Part shown: positions 30,381 through 40,734 of the stretch, piece after piece
How the letters are laid out: each line of letters begins with the position of its first letter
Numbering within the stretch: position 1 is the stretch's first letter
NCBI GenBank assembly: GCA_003116975.1
Contig: BGKB01000006.1
Span: forward strand, 62,001 to 126,000
Length of the DNA: 64,000 nucleotides
Direction: 5' to 3'
Source of the DNA: Aurantiochytrium sp. KH105
Lineage: Eukaryota; Sar; Bigyra; Thraustochytrida; Thraustochytriidae
Program-made: the position numbers and the translations under genes
The notes under the pieces: generated by a model
What the model was told of the DNA's origin: nothing
Databases searched by the model: none
The model's input: the letters and a program-made list of their open reading frames with translations, nothing else

Positions 30381-31544
30381 TTAACTGGCCTCCAAACGGG
30401 TCGCTGTGGTGATTTCGAACGAAACATAGGCTCGCGCAGTGCCGAGAAAAACCTCTCCTCGAGCCTGAGATCCCTCGGAAGCCGGCAGACAAACATCAGG
30501 GACCGGCAAAATGGTCTCGCGACACTCAAGACCTGCGGCTTTCATGGCAGGCGCAAACGCCTCAACCCCAAAGCGAGAATCTGCCGAGCCAAGCGTCACG
30601 AGCGCAACCCCAGCTCCGTTCGGACGCAAGAGACGCGTGAGTACACGCCCCACAAGCTCGCAGTCCAATGCCTGGCACACAATGTCGGAGCCAATGATAA
30701 GGTCAAACTTGTCGTCAACTTCGTCCTCAAAAGCAGCGTCCAAGTCTTCCCAGTCGAGCACCTGCGCCGAGCATCGCGGCGTCTCAAGATCATTGACGGC
30801 AATATTGTATGCGAGATTGCTAACAATGCGAGGGTGGAAGTCTGTCAATACCACTGCGGCAGCTCCAAAATCGGAACGTCCCGCGGCGAGACCACAGAGT
30901 CCCAGTCCGGCGCCAAGCTCCAATACGCGCTTTCCCTCGAGAGATCCCTTGGCGCCCATTTCCAGCAATGCTGTAGCCAGCACCACGGCGCCGCCCCAGA
31001 GCTTGTAGCCCACACGAACATTGGCCTTGTCGCCGTGTGCCGCCTCACTGTGATCATCGCGAACCTCGCGGAGAATGACTTCAGTGTCGTTGGCGAGGTG
31101 CACTACGAATGGCCGCGGACGGTCGTCCAGAGCTCCGACAGGGGCTTCTCGCATCAGTTTTCCCAGCGTTGTCAGCGTCACCGATGTCCAGTCGGCAACG
31201 AGATCAACGGCACGACAGTCATCCCACATGGCGCATCGCTCCAGCAGGCGTGTAGCCAAGGCGTGTCCGCCAAGAAAGCCAATTTCTTCGGCGCAGTCCT
31301 CGTCCGCGGATGCGTCCACAATCTTGGTCAGCGCTTCGAGTAGCGCCTCAATGTGTTTTTGCTGTTCTTCCGGCTCATCCTTGTGTTTTTCTGCTGCGGC
31401 CGCGAGCGTCTTGACCTCGCCGACGAGGTCTTCGAGGCCTCCCTCAAGCCTTAGGTCCAGGAGTTGGTGCACCCCTGCAGACGCTTGCGGCGCAGCGAGG
31501 TTTCCATCCTGCGACCTGTACGCCTCGAGCCTCGGCACGGCCAT
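30381..31544 (-). CDS. METTL21/FAM86-type protein methyltransferase
   Basis: 387 residues from the ATG at 31544. The C-terminal half is a Rossmann methyltransferase of the Methyltransf_16 group: KLWGGAVVLATALLE, then SAM motif I VLELGAGLGLCGL, VLTDFHP (acidic loop) and DLIIGSDIVCQ where the family has a D/E-x-x-Y or SD-x-x-Y type motif. The N-terminal 150 residues are helical and family-specific. Members methylate Lys on chaperones or translation factors; the target here is unknown. The frame stays open upstream to 32204, so a longer start is possible, but that part is Arg/Ala-rich and overlaps the divergent neighbour. Confidence 0.82.
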   Translation of the reverse strand: MAVPRLEAYRSQDGNLAAPQASAGVHQLLDLRLEGGLEDLVGEVKTLAAAAEKHKDEPEEQQKHIEALLEALTKIVDASADEDCAEEIGFLGGHALATRLLERCAMWDDCRAVDLVADWTSVTLTTLGKLMREAPVGALDDRPRPFVVHLANDTEVILREVRDDHSEAAHGDKANVRVGYKLWGGAVVLATALLEMGAKGSLEGKRVLELGAGLGLCGLAAGRSDFGAAAVVLTDFHPRIVSNLAYNIAVNDLETPRCSAQVLDWEDLDAAFEDEVDDKFDLIIGSDIVCQALDCELVGRVLTRLLRPNGAGVALVTLGSADSRFGVEAFAPAMKAAGLECRETILPVPDVCLPASEGSQARGEVFLGTARAYVSFEITTATRLEAS

Positions 31545-32067
31545 CGCGCTGAGAGGGAAGGCCGGCTGGTCGGCTCGTCCGCGCTGCGCCCAGCAAGCCG
31601 CCGCCGCGCCCAGCAGCCAAGGTCGGTTGTTTTCTTCGAGCGTCTGTTCAACTTTGTGAATTCGGTTGGTTGGCGTAGGTCGGTCCGAGCCGCTCTCGTC
31701 CAGCCCTCCTCCCTTCCCGCCTGGCCCAGCGCAGGCGGCGTCGAAGCGCAAGCCGCTCTCAGCTCGACGCGCGGCCCCGGCCCGTGCCGGCTGCGGTCTG
31801 CCAGGCAGGCGTCTGCACTGCGAGCGGCAGCGGCGTTTGTTTGCTGCGTCTGCCGCCGCGTCACCCGCCCGGGTCACCATCGACTCGGCCTTTCTGGCCT
31901 CGCCGGGGCAAGAACCTGACTCGCCCCGCAGCGCGTGGAGAGTGCAGCAGAGTTTGGATATACCTCGCGGCAGATCGTCTTGGCAATCTTGGGCGGGACG
32001 TGGCTTGGCTTGGCTTGGCTCGGCTCGCTTGGCTAGGCCTGGCCTGGCCTGGCGCGCGCGGACGGCC
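31545..32067. promoter_or_regulatory. Divergent promoter, methyltransferase / phosphoesterase
   Basis: A 523-nt spacer between divergent start codons. A CTTGGCTTGG to CCTGGCCTGG pentamer-like repeat occupies 32002-32052, just before the + strand ATG. The open frames that cross the spacer are GC-rich and not family-like. Confidence 0.45.
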
Positions 32068-33900
32068 ATGGGCTCGCGCGGGGGCGAGGACGTCGGCGCC
32101 GAAGCCGCGGCGCAGCTGCGGGACCTGCAGCTGCGCGTCGTGGCCGGCGTCGCGGCGGCCGAGAATGCGGCGGACCTCGAACTCGCGCTGCGCGAAGGAC
32201 TCAAGCACTTGCAGGGTCTCCGGGAGCGCGAGGGCGAGCGCGAGCGCGAGAGGGCGTCGCTTCTGCGCGCAAAGGGTCACGAGGCAGAAGAGACCAAGGA
32301 AGTACACATCTTGCACTTTAATGATGTGTACAACATCGCAGCGCGAGAGCAGGAGCCCGTCGGGGGCGCGGCGCGCTTCGTAGCACGCGTGCTCGAGCTG
32401 CGCGAGAAGGAAGATGACAGCGAGGCACCGCTCGTGCTCTTTAGCGGGGACTGCCTCAATCCTTCGATGCTGAGCACCACGACGCGCGGCGCGCACATGG
32501 TGCCGATCTTGAACAACGCGTGCGTCTCGGCGGCCTGCTTCGGAAATCACGACTTTGACTTTGGCATTGATCAGCTCACGCGGCTCATGGCCAACTGCGA
32601 GTTTCCCTGGATCACAAGCAACGTGCGATACCGCCCCGATGGCGGCAACTTGCTGGCCGGCGCCGAGGAGTTTCTCGTAATCGAGCGAGCTGATGGCCTG
32701 CGCATCGGAATCATTGGCCTTGTCGAGTACGCGTGGATGGCCACACTCTCTACGATCGAGGAAGAGGACATTGAGTACGAGGATTTCGTCGAGTGCGCCA
32801 GGCGGCTTGGTCCGCGCCTGCGAAGCCAACATCGGGTCCATCTTGTCATTGCTCTCACGCACATGCGACTGCCCAATGATGAGCGACTTGCGCACGAGGC
32901 AGGTGACGTGGTAGACTTGGTCCTTGGCGGGCACGACCACGATTACGAGGTGCGCTGCGTCGAGCCACACAAAGTGTGGGTCATCAAATCTGGTACCGAC
33001 TTTCGTGAACTTACGGAGATGCGTGTCCGCGTGACTGGGCGATTCGCACTCGAGTCAGACGCAGCAAATCCAGAACGTTTTCGCGTCGAGGTCGTGATGC
33101 GAGCCCGCCACGAAATTAACAACACGATTGTTCCCCACGAGCGCACGCAAGAGCTTGTGGAAATGTTCAACGAAAAGGTGGCTCAGGACATGAACCAGGT
33201 CATTGGCGAGAGCGCGGTCCCGCTCGATGGGATCTTTGCGCATATTCGCACGCGCGAAACCAATTTGTCTAATTTTGTGGCGGACATTATGCGCGTTGGT
33301 ACGCGTTCTGAGGTCGCGATCCTAAACGCCGGCACTCTTCGTCTCGATGCCATAGTGGAGGCTGGCACGATCACGCTGGGCGATCTACGCGGCATCTTGC
33401 CCATGGTCGACGGCCTCGTTGTTCTTGAAGTCCCAGGGTCGCGTCTCCTGGAGGCTCTCGAGAATGGCGTGAGCAAAGTTCCAGCCACCGAAGGTCGCTT
33501 TCCCTGCGTTGCGGGGGTCTCTTTCACTGCAGACTATGCACTTGAGCCGATGCACCGTGTCTCGAACGTTTCAGTGGGTGGCGAGCCGCTCGAGAAAGAC
33601 CGTCTCTACCGTGTTTGCACCAAGCTGTACTTGGCTAATGGCAAGGATGGCTACAGCGCCTTTCAAGACTGCAAAGTTCTTGTCGACGATGAGTGCTGTC
33701 CGGTTCTGCCAACGCTCGTACGCAACCATTTCGCCGCGCTTGACGTGCTCAATGGCTTCAATTGTTTGTCGCGTCGATATGGTCACACTTTTATGAAAGC
33801 TGTGCACAAGCTTGAAACCTTTGCCAAGAAGAAGAAAACGGGTGCGCTTTATGTGGAACCGGTGGTAGACGGGCGCATCACCGCTGTCAACTTGACGTAG
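32068..33900 (+). CDS. 5'-nucleotidase / UshA-like metallophosphoesterase
   Basis: 610 residues from ATG 32068. A helical, Arg/Glu-rich N-terminus is followed by the calcineurin-like metal sites in order: LHFNDVYN, LFSGDCLNPS, FGNHDFDFG, THMRLPND and LGGHDHDYEV. The C-terminal 5'-nucleotidase domain has NLSNFVADIMR, NAGTLRLDAIVEAG and LYLANGKDGY. There is no signal peptide, so it is probably cytosolic, unlike periplasmic UshA. The HFNDVY variant occurs in fungal and protist members whose substrates are poorly known; nucleotides or sugar phosphates are likely. Divergent from the methyltransferase. Confidence 0.9.
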   Translation: MGSRGGEDVGAEAAAQLRDLQLRVVAGVAAAENAADLELALREGLKHLQGLREREGERERERASLLRAKGHEAEETKEVHILHFNDVYNIAAREQEPVGGAARFVARVLELREKEDDSEAPLVLFSGDCLNPSMLSTTTRGAHMVPILNNACVSAACFGNHDFDFGIDQLTRLMANCEFPWITSNVRYRPDGGNLLAGAEEFLVIERADGLRIGIIGLVEYAWMATLSTIEEEDIEYEDFVECARRLGPRLRSQHRVHLVIALTHMRLPNDERLAHEAGDVVDLVLGGHDHDYEVRCVEPHKVWVIKSGTDFRELTEMRVRVTGRFALESDAANPERFRVEVVMRARHEINNTIVPHERTQELVEMFNEKVAQDMNQVIGESAVPLDGIFAHIRTRETNLSNFVADIMRVGTRSEVAILNAGTLRLDAIVEAGTITLGDLRGILPMVDGLVVLEVPGSRLLEALENGVSKVPATEGRFPCVAGVSFTADYALEPMHRVSNVSVGGEPLEKDRLYRVCTKLYLANGKDGYSAFQDCKVLVDDECCPVLPTLVRNHFAALDVLNGFNCLSRRYGHTFMKAVHKLETFAKKKKTGALYVEPVVDGRITAVNLT

Positions 33901-35202
33901 GCGCGTTCGGCCACCCAGGCCGGTCTGACGAATCGTGTTGAAACCATTTGCCAGGAAAAATTAAAAAACGTATTTCTCCGGATCCCGTCTTCTCCGCTTT
34001 GCTTCTTCTTTCAGACCCGCGAAATCCTCAAATTCCAGTTGTTGCAAAGGCGCCAAGCTGGAATGCTAACTAACAACGGGGCAGGGACAAGTAGAAGAGA
34101 AAGGTATCCTCGGCTACTGCTACCAACCTGGCGAGGCGTGCAAGTTTTTTTCGACTAACAGTAAACGACGCGCGGGTCAATTCGTTGATCACATCGGTCA
34201 AGCAGGACATCGAAACTAGATTCAAGCGTACAAGAATTTGATTTTTTGAGATTGCCTTTGTACTTGCCAAAAGTAATGCTTTCTGTACACGTCACTTCCA
34301 TGTCCTAAAAAGTATTCACCCTGACTCATCCATGATCCTCTTTTTGCAGACGAGCGTCGCTGTCCCCAACTTGATCCCCAACCAAACAAGTCTTCCCACA
34401 CGAATACCTCCTGTCCCGAATGGAGTTTCTCCGCCAGGCTCGCTGCCGGCCACCCAGACCGCTGCCGCCCCATCGACATGGCTGCTGCATTCATCGTCCC
34501 TGGCAGGCCGTCCCCAACCGGCGACGCGATGCGACGCGACACGAGGCGTCCGGGCCCCAAAAGGAAGGACGCTTGTCAGGATTGGCGCGTTGACCTCTGC
34601 ATGCTGATGCATGCGCATCATGATGCCACTGCCTCCGTCCCTCCGCACCTGCACGCATCGCCTGGCCAATGGCATCACGATCATCATTCGCGAAACGCCT
34701 CTGCGGTTCTGCACGCAAAGCCCTGGCGTCCCGGCCGCGAGCGAGCCTGTGCTCGCGCCGGCAGTCGCCTGTGGTCCGCAGTGCCTGCACCTCCAGCGGC
34801 TGCAAAGCGCAAGGGAAACGGCACAATAGGCGTAGTACAACTATCCAATGAATGATGTGGTGTGGCGTGCACAACAACGGTGATTCGTCCCCCAGTGATG
34901 GAGGCAGTTTTAGTTGTGCACGCAGCTGCAGCTGCAGTGATGTGGCTGTTGTATGCAGCGGCCAGGCGTCCCGGACGCTGCAGTCAGGTGTGGCGCGAGC
35001 TTGGTGCGAGGAAGCAGCAGCAGGTTTCGCCACGAAGCGGAAAGGCTTGGTGTGGAGACAGACGGCGGATGGCGGCCACGCAGCAGCAAAAGCAAAAGCA
35101 AAACCCGAAAGAAGGAGGCCAGGTAGCCGGCGAGCGAAAGACTTGGTTGGCAGACGGTTGATTGATTGATTGGATCGAGCGAGTGCGCGTATTCGAGAGA
35201 GG
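33901..35202. other. 1.3-kb spacer, no secure gene
   Basis: I see no supported gene. Frames on both strands (34316-34840 and 34491-35225 on -, 34611-34829 on +) are not family-like. CAGCTGCAG palindromic runs lie at 34920-34935 and AGCAAA repeats near 35083-35102. GATT repeats at 35159-35172 precede the flavohemoglobin ATG. Confidence 0.45.
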
Positions 35203-36390
35203 ATGGCACTGTCGCGCAAAACCATCGATGTGGTGAAGGCTACCGCGCCCGTGGTGGCCGAGCACGCCGTGGAAATTACGTCGACATTTTACCCGCTCAT
35301 GTTCAAGAACAACCCGGAAGTGCTGACGTTCTTCAACAAGGGCCACCAAAAGGAAGGCCGCCAACCGCGCGCCCTGGCAGACGCAGTCGTCGCGTTCGCG
35401 TCGCACATCGAAGACCTCGGCGCAATCAAGCCGGCCGTGGACAAGATCGCAGCGAGACACGTCGCTCTCAGCGTCAAGCCGGAACACTACGCGATCGTGC
35501 ACAAGAACCTGATGGCCGCCATTGGCCAGGTCCTTGGCGATGCCGTCACGCCTGAAATTGGCCAGGCATGGAGCGACGCTGTGCTCGCTCTCGCCGGCAT
35601 TTGCATCGACGCAGAGGAGGCGCTGTACAAGCAAGCCGAAACGCGCAAGGGCGGTTGGAGGTATGAGCGCGAATTTGAGGTCAGCGCCAAGGAAAAGGTT
35701 GCAGAGGACACGGTTCACTTTCAGTTCAAGCCTTGCGATGGCGGCTCCAAGGACGGCTTCGAGTTCACGCCTGGACAGTACCTCACGGTGCGCGTGCCGG
35801 AGGTCTCGGCACCCCGGCACTACACGCTGACGAGCAAACCTGGTGCAGAGTATCTGGAGATCACGACTCGTCTTGTCTCTGGCGGCGACATGTCCAACTT
35901 TATGCACAAGGAGACCAAGGTTGGAGACAAGGTGCTTCTCGGCGCGCCCATGGGCGTCTATGTCCCAGAGCCCTCCGGAAAGCCTGCTGTGCTCGTGTCT
36001 GCGGGTATTGGCGAGACCCCGATGCTGGCCTTCTTGCAGTCCCTGCCCCGCTCACGCATTGCTGGCGCTCTGCATGTCGACCGTAGCAAGGCTCGCCACG
36101 CCTTTGATGCCATCTTTCAAGATGCCAAGCTTCCTTTTTACAAGACCGTGTACTCATCGGAGGGAGCCCCAGACGTGAGCGCCTTGGCGAAAGAGCTCGT
36201 CGAAGCGACTGGACCTGATGCGGACTACTATGTCTGCGGACCCAACAGCTTTATGGCCGACATCGAGGGCGCTCTGCGCGAACAGAACGTTTCTTCGGTC
36301 ATTTCGGAGGTTTTCGGCACTGGCAGTGTGCGCACCAACACGGAGGCACAGCAAGCGATGGAGGGCAAGGAGGCGGGCGGAGCACAGTAA
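35203..36390 (+). CDS. Flavohemoglobin (nitric oxide dioxygenase)
   Basis: 395 residues. It oxidises nitric oxide to nitrate with O2 and NAD(P)H, protecting against nitrosative stress. The globin domain (1-140) has Tyr30 (TFYPLMF, B10 position), Gln54 (E7 position) and proximal His86 (AARHVALSVKPEHYAIV). The reductase has RHYTLTSKPG where RxYS-type FAD contacts occur, GDMSNFMH, the NAD site GIGETPM and the C-terminal EVFG. Length matches bacterial and fungal Hmp. I use the ATG at 35203 because MALSRKTIDVVKATAPVV aligns with family N-termini. Eukaryotic copies are often thought to come from bacteria, but composition here does not differ obviously from the neighbours. Confidence 0.95.
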   Translation: MALSRKTIDVVKATAPVVAEHAVEITSTFYPLMFKNNPEVLTFFNKGHQKEGRQPRALADAVVAFASHIEDLGAIKPAVDKIAARHVALSVKPEHYAIVHKNLMAAIGQVLGDAVTPEIGQAWSDAVLALAGICIDAEEALYKQAETRKGGWRYEREFEVSAKEKVAEDTVHFQFKPCDGGSKDGFEFTPGQYLTVRVPEVSAPRHYTLTSKPGAEYLEITTRLVSGGDMSNFMHKETKVGDKVLLGAPMGVYVPEPSGKPAVLVSAGIGETPMLAFLQSLPRSRIAGALHVDRSKARHAFDAIFQDAKLPFYKTVYSSEGAPDVSALAKELVEATGPDADYYVCGPNSFMADIEGALREQNVSSVISEVFGTGSVRTNTEAQQAMEGKEAGGAQ

Positions 36391-36916
36391 AGATTTGTTG
36401 AGAAATTGGGATGTACTCGAGTGGTCAGGTCTAAATTATATCCATATGTCATTTTGTCACGATGAGTGAGCTAGAGGCAGACCGCGGTGCGCGTGGACCT
36501 GGTTTCCGTGCGTATGCTCGCAACGTAAAATTTCTCTCTGTGTGTATCAAAATTTTCGGCATTGCGGGAAAAGATTGTCTGGCTGACTGATGTGAGCACA
36601 TCGTTGCAACTTGCGAATCATGAGTGCGGGAGAGCGATGAAAAGACTTGTCCGACTGACTGAGCACATCATCGCAACTTGCGAATCGTATTTGTGAAAGA
36701 GACAAGTCTGCTCGCATTGCCTGTCTGACTAAGCACAACGTTGCGTCGCAGCTGCCAGAGATCTCTCGAACGGCCAGCTCGCCAAACTTGGTAGAAAATG
36801 ATCAAAGTGAAAAAACTGATTTGTTGGTTGGTTGGTTGATTGGATGGATGAATGGATGGATACGTACAAAAAGTAAAGAGAAAAAGGCGAAAGTGTGGTG
36901 GTCACCTTCGGCAAGT
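36391..36916. repeat. Convergent 3' spacer with imperfect ~70-nt direct repeats
   Basis: Between the convergent flavohemoglobin and Cys-rich genes. A segment reading GACTGA..GAGCACATCRTYGCAACTTGCGAATC occurs at about 36573-36620 and 36645-36690, with a decayed third copy at 36720-36750 (CTGACTAAGCACAACGTTGCG). GGTT/GATG repeats follow at 36825-36860. No gene is seen. Confidence 0.7.
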
Positions 36917-37882
36917 TTAGTCGGAAAAGTAGGCCTTGCAGGAAGGCTCCGAAGCCTGGAAGCAAGCCATGCGAGTGCACACAAGCTCCGCGCCAACTTC
37001 GTTGCGGGTGCACGTGTTGCAGCCATCAAACCACTGGCGGCAATCATCCGGAGCGGAGACAGAGGTCTTCTTTACGGTCCGCATAGGCTGGGAGACGAGC
37101 GGCTTGGGACGAATCATCATGCCCGGAGCAGGCTTGACAATCTCGGGCGTGTCGAATTCGTCATCGCGGGCGGAGTCGTCAATATCGACGGCCACAATGT
37201 CCTCGTCCGACGCGTCGAGCTTGGCCATCTCAGTCTCATCAAAGGTTTCGCGGCACGAGCTCGGCGAGGCGCTTCCATGGCACATCATGCGAGTGCAAGC
37301 AAGCTGCGCACCGGGAAGAGCGCGGCGGCACGTGTTGCAGCCGGTAAACCACGTCTTGCAGTTCCGCGGCGCGTCCATGTCCTCCTTGGCGGCAGAACCA
37401 ATCTTGAAGACGCCCGGCTTGGAAGAGATGAAGCCGGGCTTGGCCATGTGTGTGACGGAGGCAGCGTTGGAACCAGCAAAACCGATCTTGCAGTACGCCT
37501 TTCCGGGGCGCTCGCACAGCCGCTCCGTGCACGCAAAGGGCGCATCGCGCGAGGCGCGCGCGCACGTGTTGCAGCCATCGTAGTAGACCTTGCAGTCCTC
37601 GCGTTTGTCACGCGCGGGGCCGTTGTCGTACACAAAGGTGGGCTTGACCGTCTTCATGCCGTCGTTTCCGCCACGCAGCTGCTTCATGCACCCAGAGACC
37701 GCGCCGTCGAAGGCGGTCTCGAGGGCGGCCGAGACGACGAAGACGACGCACGCGATGATGAGCACGCGCAGCACGCGGCGGCCGCACGAGGACGCGCCGC
37801 GGATCTCGCTCGCGCGGAACTCCTCGCCGCCGTCCTCCGGCGCATTCTTGAGCGGCTCGTACGTCACGGGGTTCTGCTCCAT
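36917..37882 (-). CDS. Type II membrane protein with three Cys-rich repeats
   Basis: 321 residues. A short cytoplasmic N-terminus is followed by one membrane segment (about 38-53, VLRVLIIACVVFVVSA) and an exposed region. Three repeats of about 35 residues share the pattern [DN]C-x2-[YW]-[FY]-x-GCNTC-x-R-x(8-9)-C-T-x3-C-x(7-8)-C, spanning C97-C131, C175-C210 and C281-C315. Each has six Cys, so three disulfides per repeat are likely outside the cytosol. Acidic linkers separate repeats 2 and 3. I recognise the GCNTC core as a recurrent Cys-rich motif but cannot name the family or function. Confidence 0.8.
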   Translation of the reverse strand: MEQNPVTYEPLKNAPEDGGEEFRASEIRGASSCGRRVLRVLIIACVVFVVSAALETAFDGAVSGCMKQLRGGNDGMKTVKPTFVYDNGPARDKREDCKVYYDGCNTCARASRDAPFACTERLCERPGKAYCKIGFAGSNAASVTHMAKPGFISSKPGVFKIGSAAKEDMDAPRNCKTWFTGCNTCRRALPGAQLACTRMMCHGSASPSSCRETFDETEMAKLDASDEDIVAVDIDDSARDDEFDTPEIVKPAPGMMIRPKPLVSQPMRTVKKTSVSAPDDCRQWFDGCNTCTRNEVGAELVCTRMACFQASEPSCKAYFSD

Positions 37883-39031
37883 GGTCGCGGCGGTCTCCTC
37901 GTCGCGCCTCGTTCGTCGCGTCTTTGTCGCTCCGCGCGCAAAAGCGCAAGAGCGAGCGGGCGCGCGGGCGCGCGGGCGGGGAGGGCGGCGGGGAGGGGGG
38001 CGTGCGGCTTCGGCGTGCGGCGTGCGGCTTCGGCTTCGGCTGCGGCGCGGCGCGATCGGGTCTGCTGCTCCGGGCAGAGTCGCGCGCCCGCGTTCGTTCG
38101 GAGGCGGCCGGTCAGACGCCTGCTTGGAAGTTGTTGTAGAACCGTACAGAACGGCCGGGCGAGAGAGCGAGCTGGAACCGAAGGGGAACGAATGCGGAAC
38201 GGTGTGCCTCCTCGCTGGCTGCCATGGCTGATGATGATTTGGGACGGGACTTGGGAGGGGAAGAAGAGACTTTTTACTCTAGGCTAGGCTGCGCTCATCT
38301 GTGGCGACGAGATGCGATGCAAAATGGTAGCGCCGTTGCGGCAGGAAAGCAAGGTTGATGGCTATGGCGGTGTGGAGGGCAGCTCAGTATTGTTTGGTAT
38401 AGTTCAAAGAAGATCTTCATGTCATGACGCGCGAGGTAGGCCTACAGCAAAATTAACTGCACGATGAACACCCTGAAGTTGACTTTGCATGTGTATGTAA
38501 ACCAATTCTTGAAGAAGTCAAGGTATAAATATAGAACTCTCGTAGATTCTGCCACGCATTCTCCCCAATAGTATACTGTTCTGTCAAAGAAATGAAACAA
38601 AGGATTGTGCATGTGGGCATGTGTTTTCTCTTCGTTGACGAATAAGCAACGGGTCGAAAGAGTTTTGTGAGAATGCACATTCTTCTTCTTTGATCAAGTT
38701 ATGCTTTCGTGTCAAATGTTTTGATACTGATGGACACCTTCATTGCAGGTGTGGCGCCTGGCAACTCAAAATACATCAATCGACCTGTATGTAGTGCTCT
38801 GGATGAAGAACCGATCGGCATACTTTGCCAGGCTCCTCGATAGTAACGCCACAGCTCAGAGGGCTCGAGCCCGGAAGCGCGCAGGCTGGCTGTTCATAAC
38901 ACTGGCGGGTTCACATCCCGATTCGGAACAAGGTGAGAAAGCTCAAGAATGAAAGCAAGCGGGAGAAACGAGCAAAGCTCAAACCAGAGTGGTCATGGAG
39001 ACGGCTGCGCAGCGAGCGTGAGCGCGGCGCC
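37883..39031. other. Divergent spacer; AT-rich centre
   Basis: Between the Cys-rich protein (-) and UVSSA (+). The left 350 nt are GC-rich with GCGTGCGGCTTCGG repeats (37995-38040). The centre (38420-38720) is AT-rich with a TATAAATATAG at 38523. Two overlapping minus-strand frames of about 75 codons occur there but are not recognisable. A frame upstream of the UVSSA ATG has no in-frame ATG. Confidence 0.45.
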
Positions 39032-40672
39032 ATGCCGCTATCAGAGGCCGGGTTCACGCGGCTCAAGAAACTGGTGCGCAAGGCCACCAAGGCCGGCGCA
39101 GTGGGCATCGATGTCATCGACGGTCTGGCGCTGGACGAAGAAGTCCTGCGCGACACGCTCGTTCTCGTCCGCAGTGGCGGGGCCTCGGCGGCGCGCACGG
39201 CGAGCGACCTCGTGCGGCGCGTGCTGGAAAGCGAGAACGCCAAGCTCCGCTATCGCGGCCTGCTGCTCGCAGATGAGCTGTTCCTGCGATCCAAGGCATT
39301 TCGCTCGCGGCTCTGCACAGACATTCGCGGCTTCGTGCGCAGCGTCATGCGGATTCCGGGCCTTTCCGAGCTCCCGCCCCCAGAAAAGGCGCAGGTCTTG
39401 CTGCACCGCACGGCGCTCTTTAGGATTCTGCCCAATTGGCGCAAGCACTTTGCGCGCGAACAGCCATCGCTCACGTTGGTGATGCAGTTTATTGACGCCA
39501 AATTAGGCCGCATTGGACGCGTGCTTGGCGGACGTCATGAGCAGGAGGCGCGTCGTCGCCGCGAGCGCTCTCGCAGACTGCGGCGTGCTCAGTTCGAGAC
39601 CGTCTGTGACGAAATGAGCGCGCAGAGCGGCAGCGAGCTCTTTTCAAGCATGGAAGGAACACTTTATGCACTCACGTCGGCGCTCGATCTGCTCGACGCG
39701 CGCTTTGATGCGCTCACGGAGCAGTTCCGCGCAGAAACCGGGCGCGGCGCCACAAGTGCATCAACAAATGCCCTTTCAGAACACTCCAATCGCGATCAGA
39801 CCCAGACAGAGAATTCAAACAGTGTCGCTGCATCAACGTCAGCTTCTGCCATCAATGCCAACGACGATGATGACGAGGACGAGGACGAGGATGATGACTT
39901 CTTTGACGTCGACTGGTCTGGTGTGGAGCCTCCCGCGCTCGCGCCTGCGCCCTCGCACGCGCCCGCAACAACCGGCGCAAACGCGCAGGGGTCATCGTCG
40001 CCCGAAGTCGACGATGATCTGGAAGAGTGGGCATCCTTTCATCACGATGCCCGAGAGCGCGAGGCACATCGCGCACGAGAAAACAAGCTCGTCGAACATC
40101 TTGATCCAAACTTCCGCCTCGAAGTCAACATGCGTCCGGCCCCGACAAAGGCAGACGTAGTTGCCGAGAGTGACTTGGGGCCTGTCGTGGCAAGCTTCCG
40201 CGAGGCTCTACATGAGGCCGTCCGCACGCACAGTCACCAACTTGAGCGCTGGATCCAAGTTCTTACGCGCGCAGAGCTCGGAGAATCCACTTCGCGCATG
40301 CGGCGAGGCGACCTCTTGCGCGTTGCCTTAGACATGAAGCGTGGCTTCAAGGACGCCAAGGAGCGCGGCGAGGCTTTCGGAATCCATGTCGACATCGACA
40401 CTAATGTCGTTGAGGACACAGACTTTCTGGGCCTTCTCGAAGGCGGAACTGTAGGGGACTTTGTCGATGCTCGGACCAAGGAGGCGAAGGCACTTGCCAA
40501 GAAGCGCCGGAGAGACGCCGCAGCTGCAGGCACGTCTTCTTCGGCTCACCGTGCAAAAGATGAAGAGATATCTGGTTTGTCAGCCAAGTCAGAAGAAGTC
40601 CCGTCTTCGAGTCGACGTGCAATCATCAATCCATTTGCTCGCCCTCGCAAGCGGGCGAAGCCGAAGCCATAG
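39032..40672 (+). CDS. UVSSA: UVSSA-like transcription-coupled repair scaffold
   Basis: 546 residues. The N-terminal VHS-like domain reads ...LRYRGLLLADELFLRSKAFRSRLC... then LPPPEKAQVLLHRTALF..LPNWRKHF, matching the UVSSA pattern of DELF-x-RS-x-x-FR followed by LPPP and a Trp helix. The middle has a coiled, Arg-rich segment, then a Ser/Thr/Asp-rich linker with a DDDDEDEDEDDD run. A second helical block (about 395-500) precedes a basic, NLS-like tail (RPRKRAKPKP). UVSSA stabilises CSB and recruits TFIIH to stalled RNA polymerase II. The C-terminal DUF2043 part is not clear here and may be diverged. I start at ATG 39032 because the upstream frame lacks an ATG. Confidence 0.8.
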   Translation: MPLSEAGFTRLKKLVRKATKAGAVGIDVIDGLALDEEVLRDTLVLVRSGGASAARTASDLVRRVLESENAKLRYRGLLLADELFLRSKAFRSRLCTDIRGFVRSVMRIPGLSELPPPEKAQVLLHRTALFRILPNWRKHFAREQPSLTLVMQFIDAKLGRIGRVLGGRHEQEARRRRERSRRLRRAQFETVCDEMSAQSGSELFSSMEGTLYALTSALDLLDARFDALTEQFRAETGRGATSASTNALSEHSNRDQTQTENSNSVAASTSASAINANDDDDEDEDEDDDFFDVDWSGVEPPALAPAPSHAPATTGANAQGSSSPEVDDDLEEWASFHHDAREREAHRARENKLVEHLDPNFRLEVNMRPAPTKADVVAESDLGPVVASFREALHEAVRTHSHQLERWIQVLTRAELGESTSRMRRGDLLRVALDMKRGFKDAKERGEAFGIHVDIDTNVVEDTDFLGLLEGGTVGDFVDARTKEAKALAKKRRRDAAAAGTSSSAHRAKDEEISGLSAKSEEVPSSSRRAIINPFARPRKRAKPKP

Positions 40673-40734
40673 GAATGTTTGTAACTTATCCAGAATTTTT
40701 TTGGTACATTACTGACAATGTCAAGCAATAGGTG

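Noticed and set aside
34611-34829. Frame with THRLANGITIIIRETP, recalling the start of M16 peptidases
   Set aside because: The following sequence has no HxxEH motif or other peptidase feature; the similarity is too short.
38845-38930. A tRNA-like stretch with CAGCTCAGAGG and GGTTCACATCC boxes
   Set aside because: The acceptor and anticodon stems do not pair and the B box deviates from consensus, so no cloverleaf can be drawn.
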